Shown: positions 1-8,688 of the stretch, one piece after another | Layout of the letters: each line of letters starts with the position of its first letter | Position numbering within the stretch: the first letter of the stretch is position 1 | Assembly (NCBI RefSeq): GCF_023630175.1 | Contig: NZ_JALLIN010000010.1 | Coordinates: 1 to 64,000, forward strand | Source of the DNA: Streptomyces cellostaticus | Lineage (GTDB): Bacteria; Actinomycetota; Actinomycetes; Streptomycetales; Streptomycetaceae | Direction: 5' to 3' | Length of the DNA stretch: 64,000 nt | Made by a program: the position numbers and the translations under genes | The notes under the pieces: model-generated | What the model saw: the letters and a program-made list of their open reading frames with translations, nothing else | The model's database searches: none | Told to the model about the DNA's origin: nothing

Positions 1-72
1 CGGCCTGGGGGGGGGGGGGCGGGGGGGGGGGGGGGGGAGGGGGGGGGGGGGGGGGGGGGCCCCCCCCCCCAC
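1..72. repeat. G/C homopolymer at the window edge
   Basis: About 55 nearly uninterrupted G residues with a few stray C or A are followed by a run of C. No gene reads into it. It lies at the very edge of the window, just downstream of the ABC ATPase stop codon. A contig-end or low-quality base-calling artefact is the simplest reading; a genuine poly-G tract cannot be excluded from sequence alone. Confidence 0.6.
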
Positions 73-97
73 CGGCCCTTCACCGCGTCCCCGATGC

Positions 98-891
<794 letters not shown>

Positions 892-895
<4 letters not shown>

Positions 896-1821
896 CGGGC
901 CACCTCCGGGCGGCGGAACGAACCGAACAGACGGAGGTTCTTCTTCAGGCGCTGGAACGGGGTCGGCGGCAGGCTGCGCGTCGAACCGCGGGCGTAACGG
1001 CGCTCCAGGTAGTACTGGCCGATGCTGAAGACCGTGGTCAGGATCAGGTACCAGATCGAGGCCACGAAGTACATCTCCACGACCGCCAGCGAGGTACTGG
1101 AGATGTCCGTGGACCGCTTCAGAAGTTCGGGGAACTGCACCGAGTAGGCCAGCGAGGACGTCTTCAGCATGTTGATGAACTCGTTGCCCGTCGGCGGAAC
1201 GATCACCCGCATCGCCTGCGGCAGGATCACCCGGCGCAGGGTCTTGCCCTGCGTCATGCCCAGGGCGTGCGAGGCCTCCGTCTGGCCCAGGTCGACCGAC
1301 TGGATGCCGGCCCGGACGATCTCCGACATGTAGGCGGCCTCGTTCAGACCCAGACCCAGCAGAGCCGCCAGGAACGGGGTCATCACCTGGTTCATCTCGT
1401 CCTTGTAGAACCCCAGGTTGAGGATCGGGAACACCAGCGAGATGTTGTACCAGAGCAGCAACTGCACCAGAACCGGGGTGCCGCGGAAGAGCCAGATGTA
1501 CGCCCACGCCACGCTGCTGGTGACGGGGTTGGAGGACATGCGCATCACCGCGAGGATGATGCCGAGGGCGAGGCCCAGGACCATCGCGAGCACCGAGATG
1601 TACAGCGTGTGCCAGACACCGGACAGAATCGTTCCGTCCGTGAGGTAGTCCGGGATGATGCTGTAGTTGATGTTCGCGTTGGAGAAGGCGACGCCGATCA
1701 GCACCAGGATGGCGATGACGGCGACACCGGCCACCCAGCGGCCGTAGTGGCGCACCGGGATGGCCTTGATCTGCTCCGGCGGCACCGACGGCGCCGGAGT
1801 CTTGTCGACCGTGTCAGTCAC
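892..1821 (-). CDS. Amino-acid ABC transporter permease (HisM family)
   Basis: 309 aa integral membrane protein that forms the transport channel with the ATPase encoded directly downstream. An N-terminal cytoplasmic arm of about 25 residues precedes TM1 ([18 protein letters not shown]). The loop around [20 protein letters not shown] is the EAA motif that docks on the ATPase and is diagnostic of this permease family. After the last TM comes a basic tail. Its TGA overlaps the ATPase ATG by 4 bp, implying translational coupling. Only one permease is present, so the channel is presumably a homodimer, unlike two-permease systems such as GluCD. Confidence 0.93.
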
Positions 1822-1853
1822 AGTGACAGCCCTTCAATGTTGCCCGAGACTGT

Positions 1854-2813
1854 TCAGGAGCCGCCGTTGATCTTGGCCTCGGTGACCCCGCCCTGGGTGA
1901 CGTTCCACTTCTCGAGGATCTTCTGGTACTCGCCGTTCTTGATGATGGCGTTCATGGCGGCCTGGATGGCGTCACGGAGCTGGGTGTCGTCCTTGCTGAC
2001 CGCGATGCCGTACGGACCGGCCTCGATCTGCTCGCCGACCACCTCGAAGTCCTTGCCGCCGCCGGAGGTCTTGGCGTTGTAGGCGGCGACGGGGAAGTCG
2101 TTCAGGTCGGCGACGGACGCGCCCTGCTTCAGCCGGAGGAGCGCCTCGGGGTCGGTGTCGAAGGTCTGCAGCGTGATGGCCTTCTTGCCGTCCTTCTTGC
2201 ACTTGGTGTTCTGCGCCTTGGCGATGCCCTCGGACGTGGTGCCGCGCTGCAGGGCCACGACCTGGCCGCACAGGTCGTCCAGCGTCTTGATGCCCTTCGG
2301 GTTGCCCTTCTGGACCAGGATCGAGGTGCCGGCGGTGAAGTAGTCGACGAAGTCGACGCCGTTGCCGACCTTCTTGCCGTTGTCGGAGTCGATGCCGTTC
2401 TGGCGGTCCTTCGTGTCGTTCATCGCGGACATGATCGAGTCGGCCCGGCCGCTCTGCAGACCCACGATGAGCTGGTCGAACTTGCCGTTCTGGAACTGGA
2501 ACTTCACGCCGAGCTGCTTGCCGAGGGCGTCAGCGATGTCGGGGTCGATGCCGACGGCCTTGCCGCCCTGCATGTACTCGACCGGCGGGTATGCGATGTC
2601 GGAGCCGACCTTGATGACACCGGCCTTCTTGACGTCGGCGGGGAGCTTGTCGGCGAGCGGCGCGTTGGCGGAGGACGACGTGGTGGAGCCGTCGCCGCCC
2701 TTGTCCGTCTGGTCGCCGCAACCGGTGAGGATCAGTGCGCCGGCGACCGCGATCGCACCGACCGCTGCAGTCCGGGCGCGGGCGGGAGTACGACGGGTGG
2801 AGCTTGCGGTCAT
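1854..2813 (-). CDS. Extracellular solute-binding lipoprotein, family 3 (polar amino acids)
   Basis: 319 aa receptor of the importer. The start ATG at 2813 follows a strong ribosome site (GGAGGAACCACC). The N-terminus has a basic n-region (STRRTPARARTA), a hydrophobic core and the lipobox LTGC, so it should be diacylated and anchored outside the membrane. The mature part has the two-lobed SBP_bac_3 fold signatures (YPPVEYMQGGKAVGIDPDIA; ALQRGTTSEGIA). It lies upstream of the permease with a 32-bp gap and is probably the first gene of the operon. Whether it binds glutamate, glutamine or another polar amino acid cannot be read from the sequence. Confidence 0.93.
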   Translation of the reverse strand: MTASSTRRTPARARTAAVGAIAVAGALILTGCGDQTDKGGDGSTTSSSANAPLADKLPADVKKAGVIKVGSDIAYPPVEYMQGGKAVGIDPDIADALGKQLGVKFQFQNGKFDQLIVGLQSGRADSIMSAMNDTKDRQNGIDSDNGKKVGNGVDFVDYFTAGTSILVQKGNPKGIKTLDDLCGQVVALQRGTTSEGIAKAQNTKCKKDGKKAITLQTFDTDPEALLRLKQGASVADLNDFPVAAYNAKTSGGGKDFEVVGEQIEAGPYGIAVSKDDTQLRDAIQAAMNAIIKNGEYQKILEKWNVTQGGVTEAKINGGS

Positions 2814-3380
2814 GGTGGTTCCTCCGGCGGGTGGAGAGAGGTGCCGATGGGTCGACGGAAACACACACCTTCGGGTGCCGCGACCTCGTGGGTTTACGGC
2901 ATCTTGCCATTGGGGTTAGCCCATCCAGGGGAGTCGCAATGTCAAAATCGGATAACGGGTGAGGCTCCCGCCGCGTCAGGACAGGTCCTTCCCGGCCCCG
3001 CACCCCGGACCATCTGCGGAGATTCCGGCCCCCGGCCGCAAAAACTTCTCTCTGTCTCACCATGTGGTCAGTGAAGATCGTGGTTTTTCCCATCCAGCAG
3101 GGCTCTTGCCAACGGCGTGACCGTCCTGTCAGTCGCATGTCACCCCCGTGTGGCTTTCTGGTTCCCAGATGTGACCTTGCACCTAATGGACTCGTCGTCA
3201 GTGCCGTCCGTCCGGTAAGAAGGTTCTTTACACCCCTCATCCGGGGCTCAGGGCGCGTGTGCGGCGCGCCCGTCGCGCAGCCGCTCGTACGTATCGGTAA
3301 CCGGGCCTGCGCGGTGCCCGCCCACCCCTCACCAGGAGTGGTCGACCCTCAAACCATGCATACCTAAGGGGTAAGACAAA
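2814..3380. other. Divergent intergenic region (ABC operon / malic enzyme)
   Basis: 567 bp without a credible gene between two divergent transcription units. It is less GC-rich than the flanks and contains A/T patches around 2930-2960 and 3040-3090, as expected for regulatory DNA. Apart from the TTGACA noted separately, I see no convincing operator, riboswitch or hairpin. Confidence 0.6.
2916..2945 (-). promoter_or_regulatory. Candidate promoter of the amino-acid ABC operon
   Basis: On the minus strand a consensus -35 TTGACA (2945-2940) is followed after 18 nt by GGCTAA (2921-2916), a weak -10, about 105 bp before the receptor start codon. The -35 match is good and the -10 is poor, so this is a suggestion only. 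Confidence 0.35.
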
Positions 3381-4601
3381 GTGGCAGCGGAGATCGTCAA
3401 TCCTCGCAGCGACAACACGGCGGATCAGGACGGGGCCGAGCCCCTCGATTCCTTCGATCCGGCGTTCGCGCTTCATCGCGGCGGCAAGATGGCCGTGCAG
3501 GCCACCGTTCCGGTCCGCGACAAGGACGACCTTTCCCTCGCGTACACGCCCGGCGTCGCGCGCGTGTGCACCGCGATCGCGGAGCAGCCGGAACTGGTCA
3601 ACGACTACACATGGAAGTCCTCCGTGGTCGCCGTCGTGACCGACGGCACGGCCGTGCTGGGCCTCGGGGACATCGGGCCCGAGGCCTCCCTCCCCGTGAT
3701 GGAGGGCAAGGCCATCCTGTTCAAGCAGTTCGGCGGAGTCGACGCGGTGCCCATCGCGCTCGACTGCACGGACGCCGACGACATCGTCGAGACCGTGGTC
3801 CGGCTCGCTCCCTCCTTCGGCGGAGTGAACCTGGAGGACATCTCGGCGCCCCGGTGCTTCGAGATCGAGCGCCGGCTGCAGGAGCGCCTGGACATCCCGG
3901 TCTTCCACGATGACCAGCACGGCACGGCCGTCGTGACGCTCGCGGCGCTGCGGAACGCGGCCCGGCTGAGCGGCCGCGAGATCGGACAGCTCCGGGCCGT
4001 CATCTCGGGCGCCGGCGCCGCCGGTGTCGCCATCGCCAAGATGCTGGTCGAGGCCGGCATCGGCGATGTGGCGGTGGCGGACCGCAAGGGCGTCGTGTCG
4101 GCCGGCCGGGAGGACCTGACGCCGGTCAAGCGCGAGCTCGCGTCCTTCACCAACAAGGCCGGCATCACCGGATCGCTGGAGGACGCCCTGGCGGGTGCGG
4201 ACGTGTTCATCGGCGTCTCCGGCGGTACGGTCGGGGAGGCGGCGGTCGCCTCCATGGCCGAGGGAGCCTTCGTCTTCGCGATGGCCAACCCGAACCCGGA
4301 GGTGCACCCGGAGGTGGCGCACAAGTACGCGGCGGTCGTCGCGACCGGGCGCTCGGACTTCCCGAACCAGATCAACAACGTGCTGGCCTTCCCGGGTATC
4401 TTCGCGGGCGCGCTGCAGGTGCGGGCCACGCGGATCACCGAGGGCATGAAGATCGCCGCCGCGGAGGCGCTGGCCGCGGTCGTGGGCGATGACCTCGCCG
4501 CCGACTACGTCATCCCGTCCCCGTTCGACGAGCGGGTCGCTCCCGCGGTGACGGCTGCGGTGGCGGCCGCCGCCCGGGCCGAGGGCGTCGCCCGTCGCTG
4601 A
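3381..4601 (+). CDS. NAD-dependent malic enzyme
   Basis: 406 aa, the short bacterial malic enzyme form without a phosphotransacetylase extension. It decarboxylates malate oxidatively to pyruvate with reduction of NAD(P), an anaplerotic/gluconeogenic step. [11 protein letters not shown] carries the catalytic Tyr, [15 protein letters not shown] the substrate-binding Lys region, DDQHGTA the metal-binding Asp region, and [14 protein letters not shown] the Rossmann nucleotide-binding loop. The GTG start at 3381 follows AAGGGG with normal spacing. NAD preference is inferred from similarity of the class, not from a residue I can prove. A strong hairpin terminator follows. Confidence 0.92.
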   Translation: MAAEIVNPRSDNTADQDGAEPLDSFDPAFALHRGGKMAVQATVPVRDKDDLSLAYTPGVARVCTAIAEQPELVNDYTWKSSVVAVVTDGTAVLGLGDIGPEASLPVMEGKAILFKQFGGVDAVPIALDCTDADDIVETVVRLAPSFGGVNLEDISAPRCFEIERRLQERLDIPVFHDDQHGTAVVTLAALRNAARLSGREIGQLRAVISGAGAAGVAIAKMLVEAGIGDVAVADRKGVVSAGREDLTPVKRELASFTNKAGITGSLEDALAGADVFIGVSGGTVGEAAVASMAEGAFVFAMANPNPEVHPEVAHKYAAVVATGRSDFPNQINNVLAFPGIFAGALQVRATRITEGMKIAAAEALAAVVGDDLAADYVIPSPFDERVAPAVTAAVAAAARAEGVARR

Positions 4602-4611
4602 CGTCGTGCCG

Positions 4612-4641
4612 AATGGCCCCGCCCGAACGGGCGGGGCCATT
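4612..4641 (+). terminator. Rho-independent-like terminator after malic enzyme
   Basis: A 14-bp perfect inverted repeat (AATGGCCCCGCCCG and its complement, separated by AA) followed by TCTTCT, 10 bp after the malic enzyme stop codon. Confidence 0.8.
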
Positions 4642-4846
4642 CTTCTGCCCGGGGCACCGGGTCCCCGGCGCCCCGGCCGTGCTGGACGCGGCCATCCGGC
4701 CGTGCGCCCGCCCGTCCCGGGGAGCCCGGGCGGTGCCCGGAGGCGGGCGCGCCGTGCTGCGCCGGTCGGGTGCCCCTGCGCAAGAGGGCATGTGTCACAG
4801 CGCCCCGCGGTTCCGCCGGCTGCACGGCGCACCTATCGTCGAGCCC

Positions 4847-5812
4847 ATGTTCGCTGCCTACGCCGCCCGAATCGACCGCGACCAGCCGCTCACCGGACTC
4901 GAGTTGGGGGAGCGTCCGGCCCCCGGGGCCCGGCCCGGATGGAGCACCGTGAACGTCCGTGCCGCCTCCCTCAACCATCACGACCTCTGGTCCCTGCGCG
5001 GTGTGGGTCTCGCCGAGGACAAGCTGCCGATGATCCTCGGCTGCGATGCCGCCGGGATCGACGAGGACGGCAACGAGGTCGTCCTGCACTCCGTCATCGG
5101 GCAGAGCGGCCACGGGGTCGGCCCCAGAGAGCCCCGCTCCATCCTCACCGAGCGCTATCAGGGCACGTTCGCCGAGCAGGTCGCCGTGCCGACCTGGAAC
5201 ATCCTGCCCAAGCCGAAGGAGCTGTCCTTCGCCGAGGCCGCGTGTCTGCCGACGGCCTGGCTGACGGCCTATCGGATGCTGTTCACCAACGCCGGGGTGC
5301 GGCCCGGTGACTCCGTCCTCGTGCAGGGCGCCGGCGGCGGTGTCGCCACCGCCGCGATCGTGCTCGGCAAGGCGGCCGGACTGCGGGTCTTCGCGACCAG
5401 CCGGGACGAGGCCAAGCGGAAGCGGGCGCTGGAGCTCGGCGCGGTCGAGGCGGTGGAGTCGGGAGCCCGGCTGCCGCAGCGCGTGGACGCGGTCATCGAG
5501 ACCGTGGGCGCCGCGACCTGGTCCCACTCGGTGAGGTCCCTGCGGCCCGGGGGCACACTCGTGATCTCCGGCGCCACCAGCGGTGACCGTCCCTCGCACG
5601 CCGAACTGACCCGGATCTTCTTCCTCGAGCTGAAGGTCGTCGGCTCCACCATGGGCACCAAGGACGAGCTGGAGGACCTGCTCTCCTTCTGTGCCGCCAC
5701 CGGCGTCCGCCCCGTCATCGACGAGATCCTCCCGCTGGACCGGGCCCGCGAGGGCTTCGAACGGCTGGCGTCCGGCGAGCAGTTCGGGAAGATCGTCCTG
5801 ACGAACGAGTGA
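4847..5812 (+). CDS. Zinc-binding/quinone oxidoreductase-type alcohol dehydrogenase (MDR)
   Basis: 321 aa medium-chain dehydrogenase/reductase. The GroES-like N-terminal domain (NHHDLWSLRGVGL, GCDAAGIDEDGNEV) is followed by a Rossmann domain with VLVQGAGGGVATAAIVLGK near residues 160-180 and a conserved IDEILPLDRAREGFERLASG near the end. The classical structural-zinc cysteine cluster is absent, so it is closer to the quinone oxidoreductase branch, using NADPH to reduce an enone, quinone or aldehyde. The ATG at 4847 matches the family N-terminus (MFAAYAARIDRDQP). A TATCGT -10-like hexamer lies just upstream and no clear ribosome site is seen, so a leaderless mRNA is possible. Confidence 0.85.
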   Translation: MFAAYAARIDRDQPLTGLELGERPAPGARPGWSTVNVRAASLNHHDLWSLRGVGLAEDKLPMILGCDAAGIDEDGNEVVLHSVIGQSGHGVGPREPRSILTERYQGTFAEQVAVPTWNILPKPKELSFAEAACLPTAWLTAYRMLFTNAGVRPGDSVLVQGAGGGVATAAIVLGKAAGLRVFATSRDEAKRKRALELGAVEAVESGARLPQRVDAVIETVGAATWSHSVRSLRPGGTLVISGATSGDRPSHAELTRIFFLELKVVGSTMGTKDELEDLLSFCAATGVRPVIDEILPLDRAREGFERLASGEQFGKIVLTNE

Positions 5813-5821
5813 TCGTGCCCG

Positions 5822-5860
5822 CGGCGGCGTGGTCCCGGTGAGGCCGGGACCACGCCGCCG
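5822..5860. terminator. Bidirectional hairpin terminator between convergent genes
   Basis: A 17-bp perfect stem (5822-5838 with 5844-5860) and 5-nt loop lie between the stop codons of the MDR gene (+) and the PadR gene (-). Confidence 0.85.
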
Positions 5861-5883
5861 TACGGGCCCCCGCAGCCGGTGGG

Positions 5884-6957
5884 TCAGACCCTCGGGCGCC
5901 GCAGTATCGCGCTGATGTGGGCCGCCGCCGCCGACAGGTGCCCGCGGACGTCCCGGAGCTGGTCGGCGGTGACGCCGTGGTCGCGGGCCGCGTCGCGGAT
6001 GTCGTCGCGGAAGCGGTCCAGCAGGCGGTCCAGGTCGCGGGCCGGGTCGCCGGTGGGGGCCTCGTGCGCCCAGGACGGTTCGTACCCGGCCGGGAAGTCC
6101 TCCGGGGTCGTGGAGTACTCCGGCGCCGCGGAGGCCGGCTTGCGCGGGCCGGCGCCCGCACCCTCCGGGCTCCGGCCGAAGCCCCTGCCCTTGCCGGACT
6201 CCTTGCCGTACTCCTTCCCGAACTCGCCGAATTCCTTGGCGAGTTCGGTCAGGCCCTCGCGCACGCCGGTGGGCCAGTCGCCGTGGGTGAAGTGGTCCTG
6301 CACGCGTTCCTGGACCTGGTGGGCGATGCGCTGCACCTCCTCCTGCGCCTGCGCCCGCGCCCGCGCCTGGGCCTCCTGGGCCTGGTGGCGGGCCCGCTGG
6401 GCCTCCTCGCGGGCCCGACGGCTCTCGTCCTTCGCGCGGCGGGCCTGCTCCTTCCACTCCTGCTTGACCCGGCGCATCTCCTCCTTGGCGGCGCGCCAGG
6501 CCTCCTTGTCGCCGAGGTCGCCGCCCTCCCCGAGGGGGCCCGCCTCGCCGCCGCTCCTCCCGGAGCCCCGGCGGGCCTCGGAGGCGGCCGCGCGCATCTC
6601 GCGCCGCAGGTCGCCGGCCGCGCCGCGCACGTCGGCCTTGATCTCGGCGGCGAGCTCCGCCACGGACTCCCGGATCTCCAGCTCCAGGTCGGCCAGCTCA
6701 CCGCTGCGGTCGGCGAGTTCGGCCCGGCCGGCGTCCGTGATGGCGTAGACCTTGCGGCCGCCCTCCGTGGTGTGGGTGACCAGGCCCTCGGCCTCCAGCT
6801 TGGCGAGCCGGGGGTAGACCGTGCCCGCCGAAGGGGCGTACAGGCCCTGGAAACGCTCCTCGAGAAGCCTGATCACCTCGTATCCGTGACGTGGTGCCTC
6901 GTCGAGCAGCTTGAGCAGGTACAGGCGCAGGCGGCCGTGGGCGAAGACGGGAGGCAT
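5884..6957 (-). CDS. PadR family transcriptional regulator with long coiled-coil tail
   Basis: 357 aa. The first ~80 residues are a PadR winged helix (LRLYLLKLLDEAPRHGYEVIRLLE, then PSAGTVYPRLAKLEAEGLV and a GGRKVYAIT wing). From about residue 80 to 240 it is a long charged helix rich in Arg, Glu, Ala and Gln, probably a coiled coil, much longer than a minimal ~110-180 aa PadR. The C-terminal 60 residues (DLDRLLDRFRDDIRD...) look helical. The ATG lies one base after the stop of the DUF4097 gene, so the two are co-translated. It probably binds the ATATCGCG repeats upstream of that gene and autoregulates; the inducing signal is unknown. Confidence 0.88.
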   Translation of the reverse strand: MPPVFAHGRLRLYLLKLLDEAPRHGYEVIRLLEERFQGLYAPSAGTVYPRLAKLEAEGLVTHTTEGGRKVYAITDAGRAELADRSGELADLELEIRESVAELAAEIKADVRGAAGDLRREMRAAASEARRGSGRSGGEAGPLGEGGDLGDKEAWRAAKEEMRRVKQEWKEQARRAKDESRRAREEAQRARHQAQEAQARARAQAQEEVQRIAHQVQERVQDHFTHGDWPTGVREGLTELAKEFGEFGKEYGKESGKGRGFGRSPEGAGAGPRKPASAAPEYSTTPEDFPAGYEPSWAHEAPTGDPARDLDRLLDRFRDDIRDAARDHGVTADQLRDVRGHLSAAAAHISAILRRPRV

Positions 6958-6958
6958 G

Positions 6959-7876
6959 TCAGAGCACCTTCTTGTCGGTCGGACCATCGGTCGTGGCATC
7001 GGTCGTGGCATGGGTCGTGCCGTCGGCCGGGGCGCCGCTGCCCGACGCGCGCCGGGCGTCGGGCTCGTCCTCGCCCGCCGGGCGGCGCAGCAGGGCGATG
7101 GAGCCGGACACCGTCGTGGCCCTGAGTCTGCCGTTGCCCGCGCCGAGCCGGCCGGTGATCTTGTGGGCGCCCCACTGGCCGTGCACGCGCAGCCCGTCGA
7201 AGGCGTTGGAGATCGTGCCGCTCGCGGTGTTGGCCTCCACCTCCGCGTCCGCCGGATGGGGCAGGCGGATCGCGATCTCGCCGGAGACGCTGGTCAGGCC
7301 GACGTCGGTGGGGCCGTCCGGGTCAAGGTCGATGATCATCGAACCGCTGACCGAGTCGGCCCGGACGGAGGAGCCCGAACCCTCGACCACGGTCAGGTCG
7401 CCCGAGACCGAGTTGAACCGCAGGTCGCCCGTGACGGCCTGGGCCTCCAGGCTGCCGGACACCGTGTCCGCGCGGACCTGGCCGGAGTGGCCGACGAGGG
7501 TGGTGTCGCCGGTGACGCCCTTGATCACCGAAGGTCCGCTCATCCCGGAGACGACGGCGCCGGCGCCCACCACGCCCACCTCCACGCGGGTGTCGGCGGG
7601 GACCGCCAGGGAGACGACCGCGCTGCGGCGCCAGCCCTTGCGGTCGAGCCACTTGAGGAAGCCCTTCCATGGCAGGTCGTCGTAGGCGACGGTGAGGGTG
7701 CCGCCCTGATGGGTGACGATCAGGGGTGGGCCCTCGATGTCCGTGACCTCCAGGCGGGCGGAACCCTCGTCCGTGCCCACGACGTTCACCGTTCCGTTGA
7801 CGATGCGTACGTGCAGCTCGTGCACCGGGGTGTCGAAGGTCAGCTTCTGGGGTTCGGCGATGGACCACTCGGACAT
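6959..7876 (-). CDS. DUF4097-family beta-helix-like protein
   Basis: 305 aa. It has the repeated short strand pattern of DUF4097 (GDTTLVGHSG, GSLEAQAVTGDLRFNSVSGD, SVSGSMIID, TVSGSIALL), which folds as a right-handed beta-structure. Function is unknown in general; such proteins frequently accompany PadR regulators or anti-sigma-like membrane proteins. No signal peptide or TM segment is seen, so it is likely cytoplasmic. The ATG at 7876 follows GGAGGCCCC. The C-terminal ~35 residues are low-complexity (Thr/Ala/Asp-rich). It forms an operon with the PadR gene, which starts one base after its stop. Confidence 0.85.
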   Translation of the reverse strand: MSEWSIAEPQKLTFDTPVHELHVRIVNGTVNVVGTDEGSARLEVTDIEGPPLIVTHQGGTLTVAYDDLPWKGFLKWLDRKGWRRSAVVSLAVPADTRVEVGVVGAGAVVSGMSGPSVIKGVTGDTTLVGHSGQVRADTVSGSLEAQAVTGDLRFNSVSGDLTVVEGSGSSVRADSVSGSMIIDLDPDGPTDVGLTSVSGEIAIRLPHPADAEVEANTASGTISNAFDGLRVHGQWGAHKITGRLGAGNGRLRATTVSGSIALLRRPAGEDEPDARRASGSGAPADGTTHATTDATTDGPTDKKVL

Positions 7877-7905
7877 GGGGCCTCCTTGGCCGGCGCGGAC
7901 ACGCC

Positions 7906-7939
7906 ATATCGCGTCTCCTGTGAAACACGATATATCGCG
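7906..7939 (-). promoter_or_regulatory. Candidate PadR operator and promoter of the DUF4097-PadR operon
   Basis: ATATCGCG occurs twice in direct orientation (7906-7913 and 7932-7939), 26 bp apart. The second copy is embedded in a perfect palindrome CGATATATCG (7928-7937). On the minus strand a TTGACT -35 lies just upstream, and a TATCGT -10 (16-bp spacing) coincides with the palindrome, so a repressor bound there would block the promoter. PadR autoregulation through ATAT-containing palindromes is known; binding here is inferred. Confidence 0.6.
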
Positions 7940-8019
7940 GATGGGGAAAGTCAAGGCACCTTGTGCATAGGCTGTAGGGGACCCACACGGGCTGGATGTG
8001 TTCGCAGGAGAGGCAGTTC

Positions 8020-8199
8020 ATGTACTTCACCGACCGCGGGATCGAGGAGCTGGAGAAGCGGCGCGGCGAGGAGGAGGTCACCTTCGAGTGGCTCGCCGAG
8101 CAACTGCGCGCCTTCGTCGATCTCAACCCGGACTTCGAGGTGCCCGTGGAGCGGCTCGCGACCTGGCTCGCCCGGCTGGACGACGAGGACGACGAGTAG
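8020..8199 (+). CDS. DUF6104 family small protein
   Basis: 59 aa acidic protein beginning MYFTDRGIEELEKRRGEEE and ending LDDEDDE. It matches my memory of a Streptomyces family annotated as DUF6104, always about this length. The ATG at 8020 is preceded by AGGAGAGGC. It is helical, has no membrane segment, and its function is unknown. It is divergent from the PadR/DUF4097 operon and 79 bp upstream of the Trypco1-like gene, so it is probably independent of the downstream conflict-system operon. Confidence 0.8.
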   Translation: MYFTDRGIEELEKRRGEEEVTFEWLAEQLRAFVDLNPDFEVPVERLATWLARLDDEDDE

Positions 8200-8277
8200 C
8201 CCGTATCGTCCGTTGCCCCTCCCTCTCGCCCGTCACCGGAGTTAGCCTTCTTCTCCCATTCGGTGAACGGGGGCGTC

Positions 8278-8688
8278 ATGGGTGGAGGAGTCGAACGCGT
8301 ACGGCTCGACGACGGAACGGTCGTCTGGGCCAGGATCGGTGGACGGGACGACGAGGCGCCCGGCGGGGGCGGCTACTGGGACACGGGGTTCGGTGACCGC
8401 GTCGTCGACATGGCGGGCGGGCTGGCCGGCACGGTCGGTGGCGTCGTGCGCTCCTTGCGCGCCGGTCTGGACGCGCCGGCCGCGGTGGAGGTGTCCGTCA
8501 GCTTCGGAATCGAACTGACGGCGCAGTCCGGCAGCATCGTGAGCGCCATCGCGCAGGGCGGCGGCACGTCCTCCCTGACGGTGTCCCTGACCTGGACGGA
8601 ACCGGCGACGGCCGCGGACGGCGCGGATCCCGCGCCACCCGGCGGCCCGGCCGTGCCCCCGCGCCCGCCGGCCCCGGGATCCGCATGA
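8278..8688 (+). CDS. CU044_2847 / trypsin-co-occurring domain 1 (Trypco1) protein
   Basis: 136 aa. The core reads EVSVSFGIELTAQSGSIVSAIAQGG then SLTVSLTW, the pattern of the small beta-rich Trypco1 domain (FG-x-ELTA ... V-x-L-x-W), followed by a Pro/Ala-rich tail. The domain is known from comparative genomics as a partner of trypsin-like proteases in NTP-dependent conflict systems, possibly as a substrate, inhibitor or adaptor. The ATG at 8278 follows GGGGG; an alternative GTG at 8263 would add 5 residues. Its TGA overlaps the ATG of the trypsin gene (ATGA), which supports a functional pair. Confidence 0.82.
   Translation: MGGGVERVRLDDGTVVWARIGGRDDEAPGGGGYWDTGFGDRVVDMAGGLAGTVGGVVRSLRAGLDAPAAVEVSVSFGIELTAQSGSIVSAIAQGGGTSSLTVSLTWTEPATAADGADPAPPGGPAVPPRPPAPGSA

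Noticed and set aside
1-72. Telomere end of a linear chromosome
   Set aside because: Streptomyces telomeres contain complex palindromes, not homopolymers, and the neighbouring genes are core metabolism.
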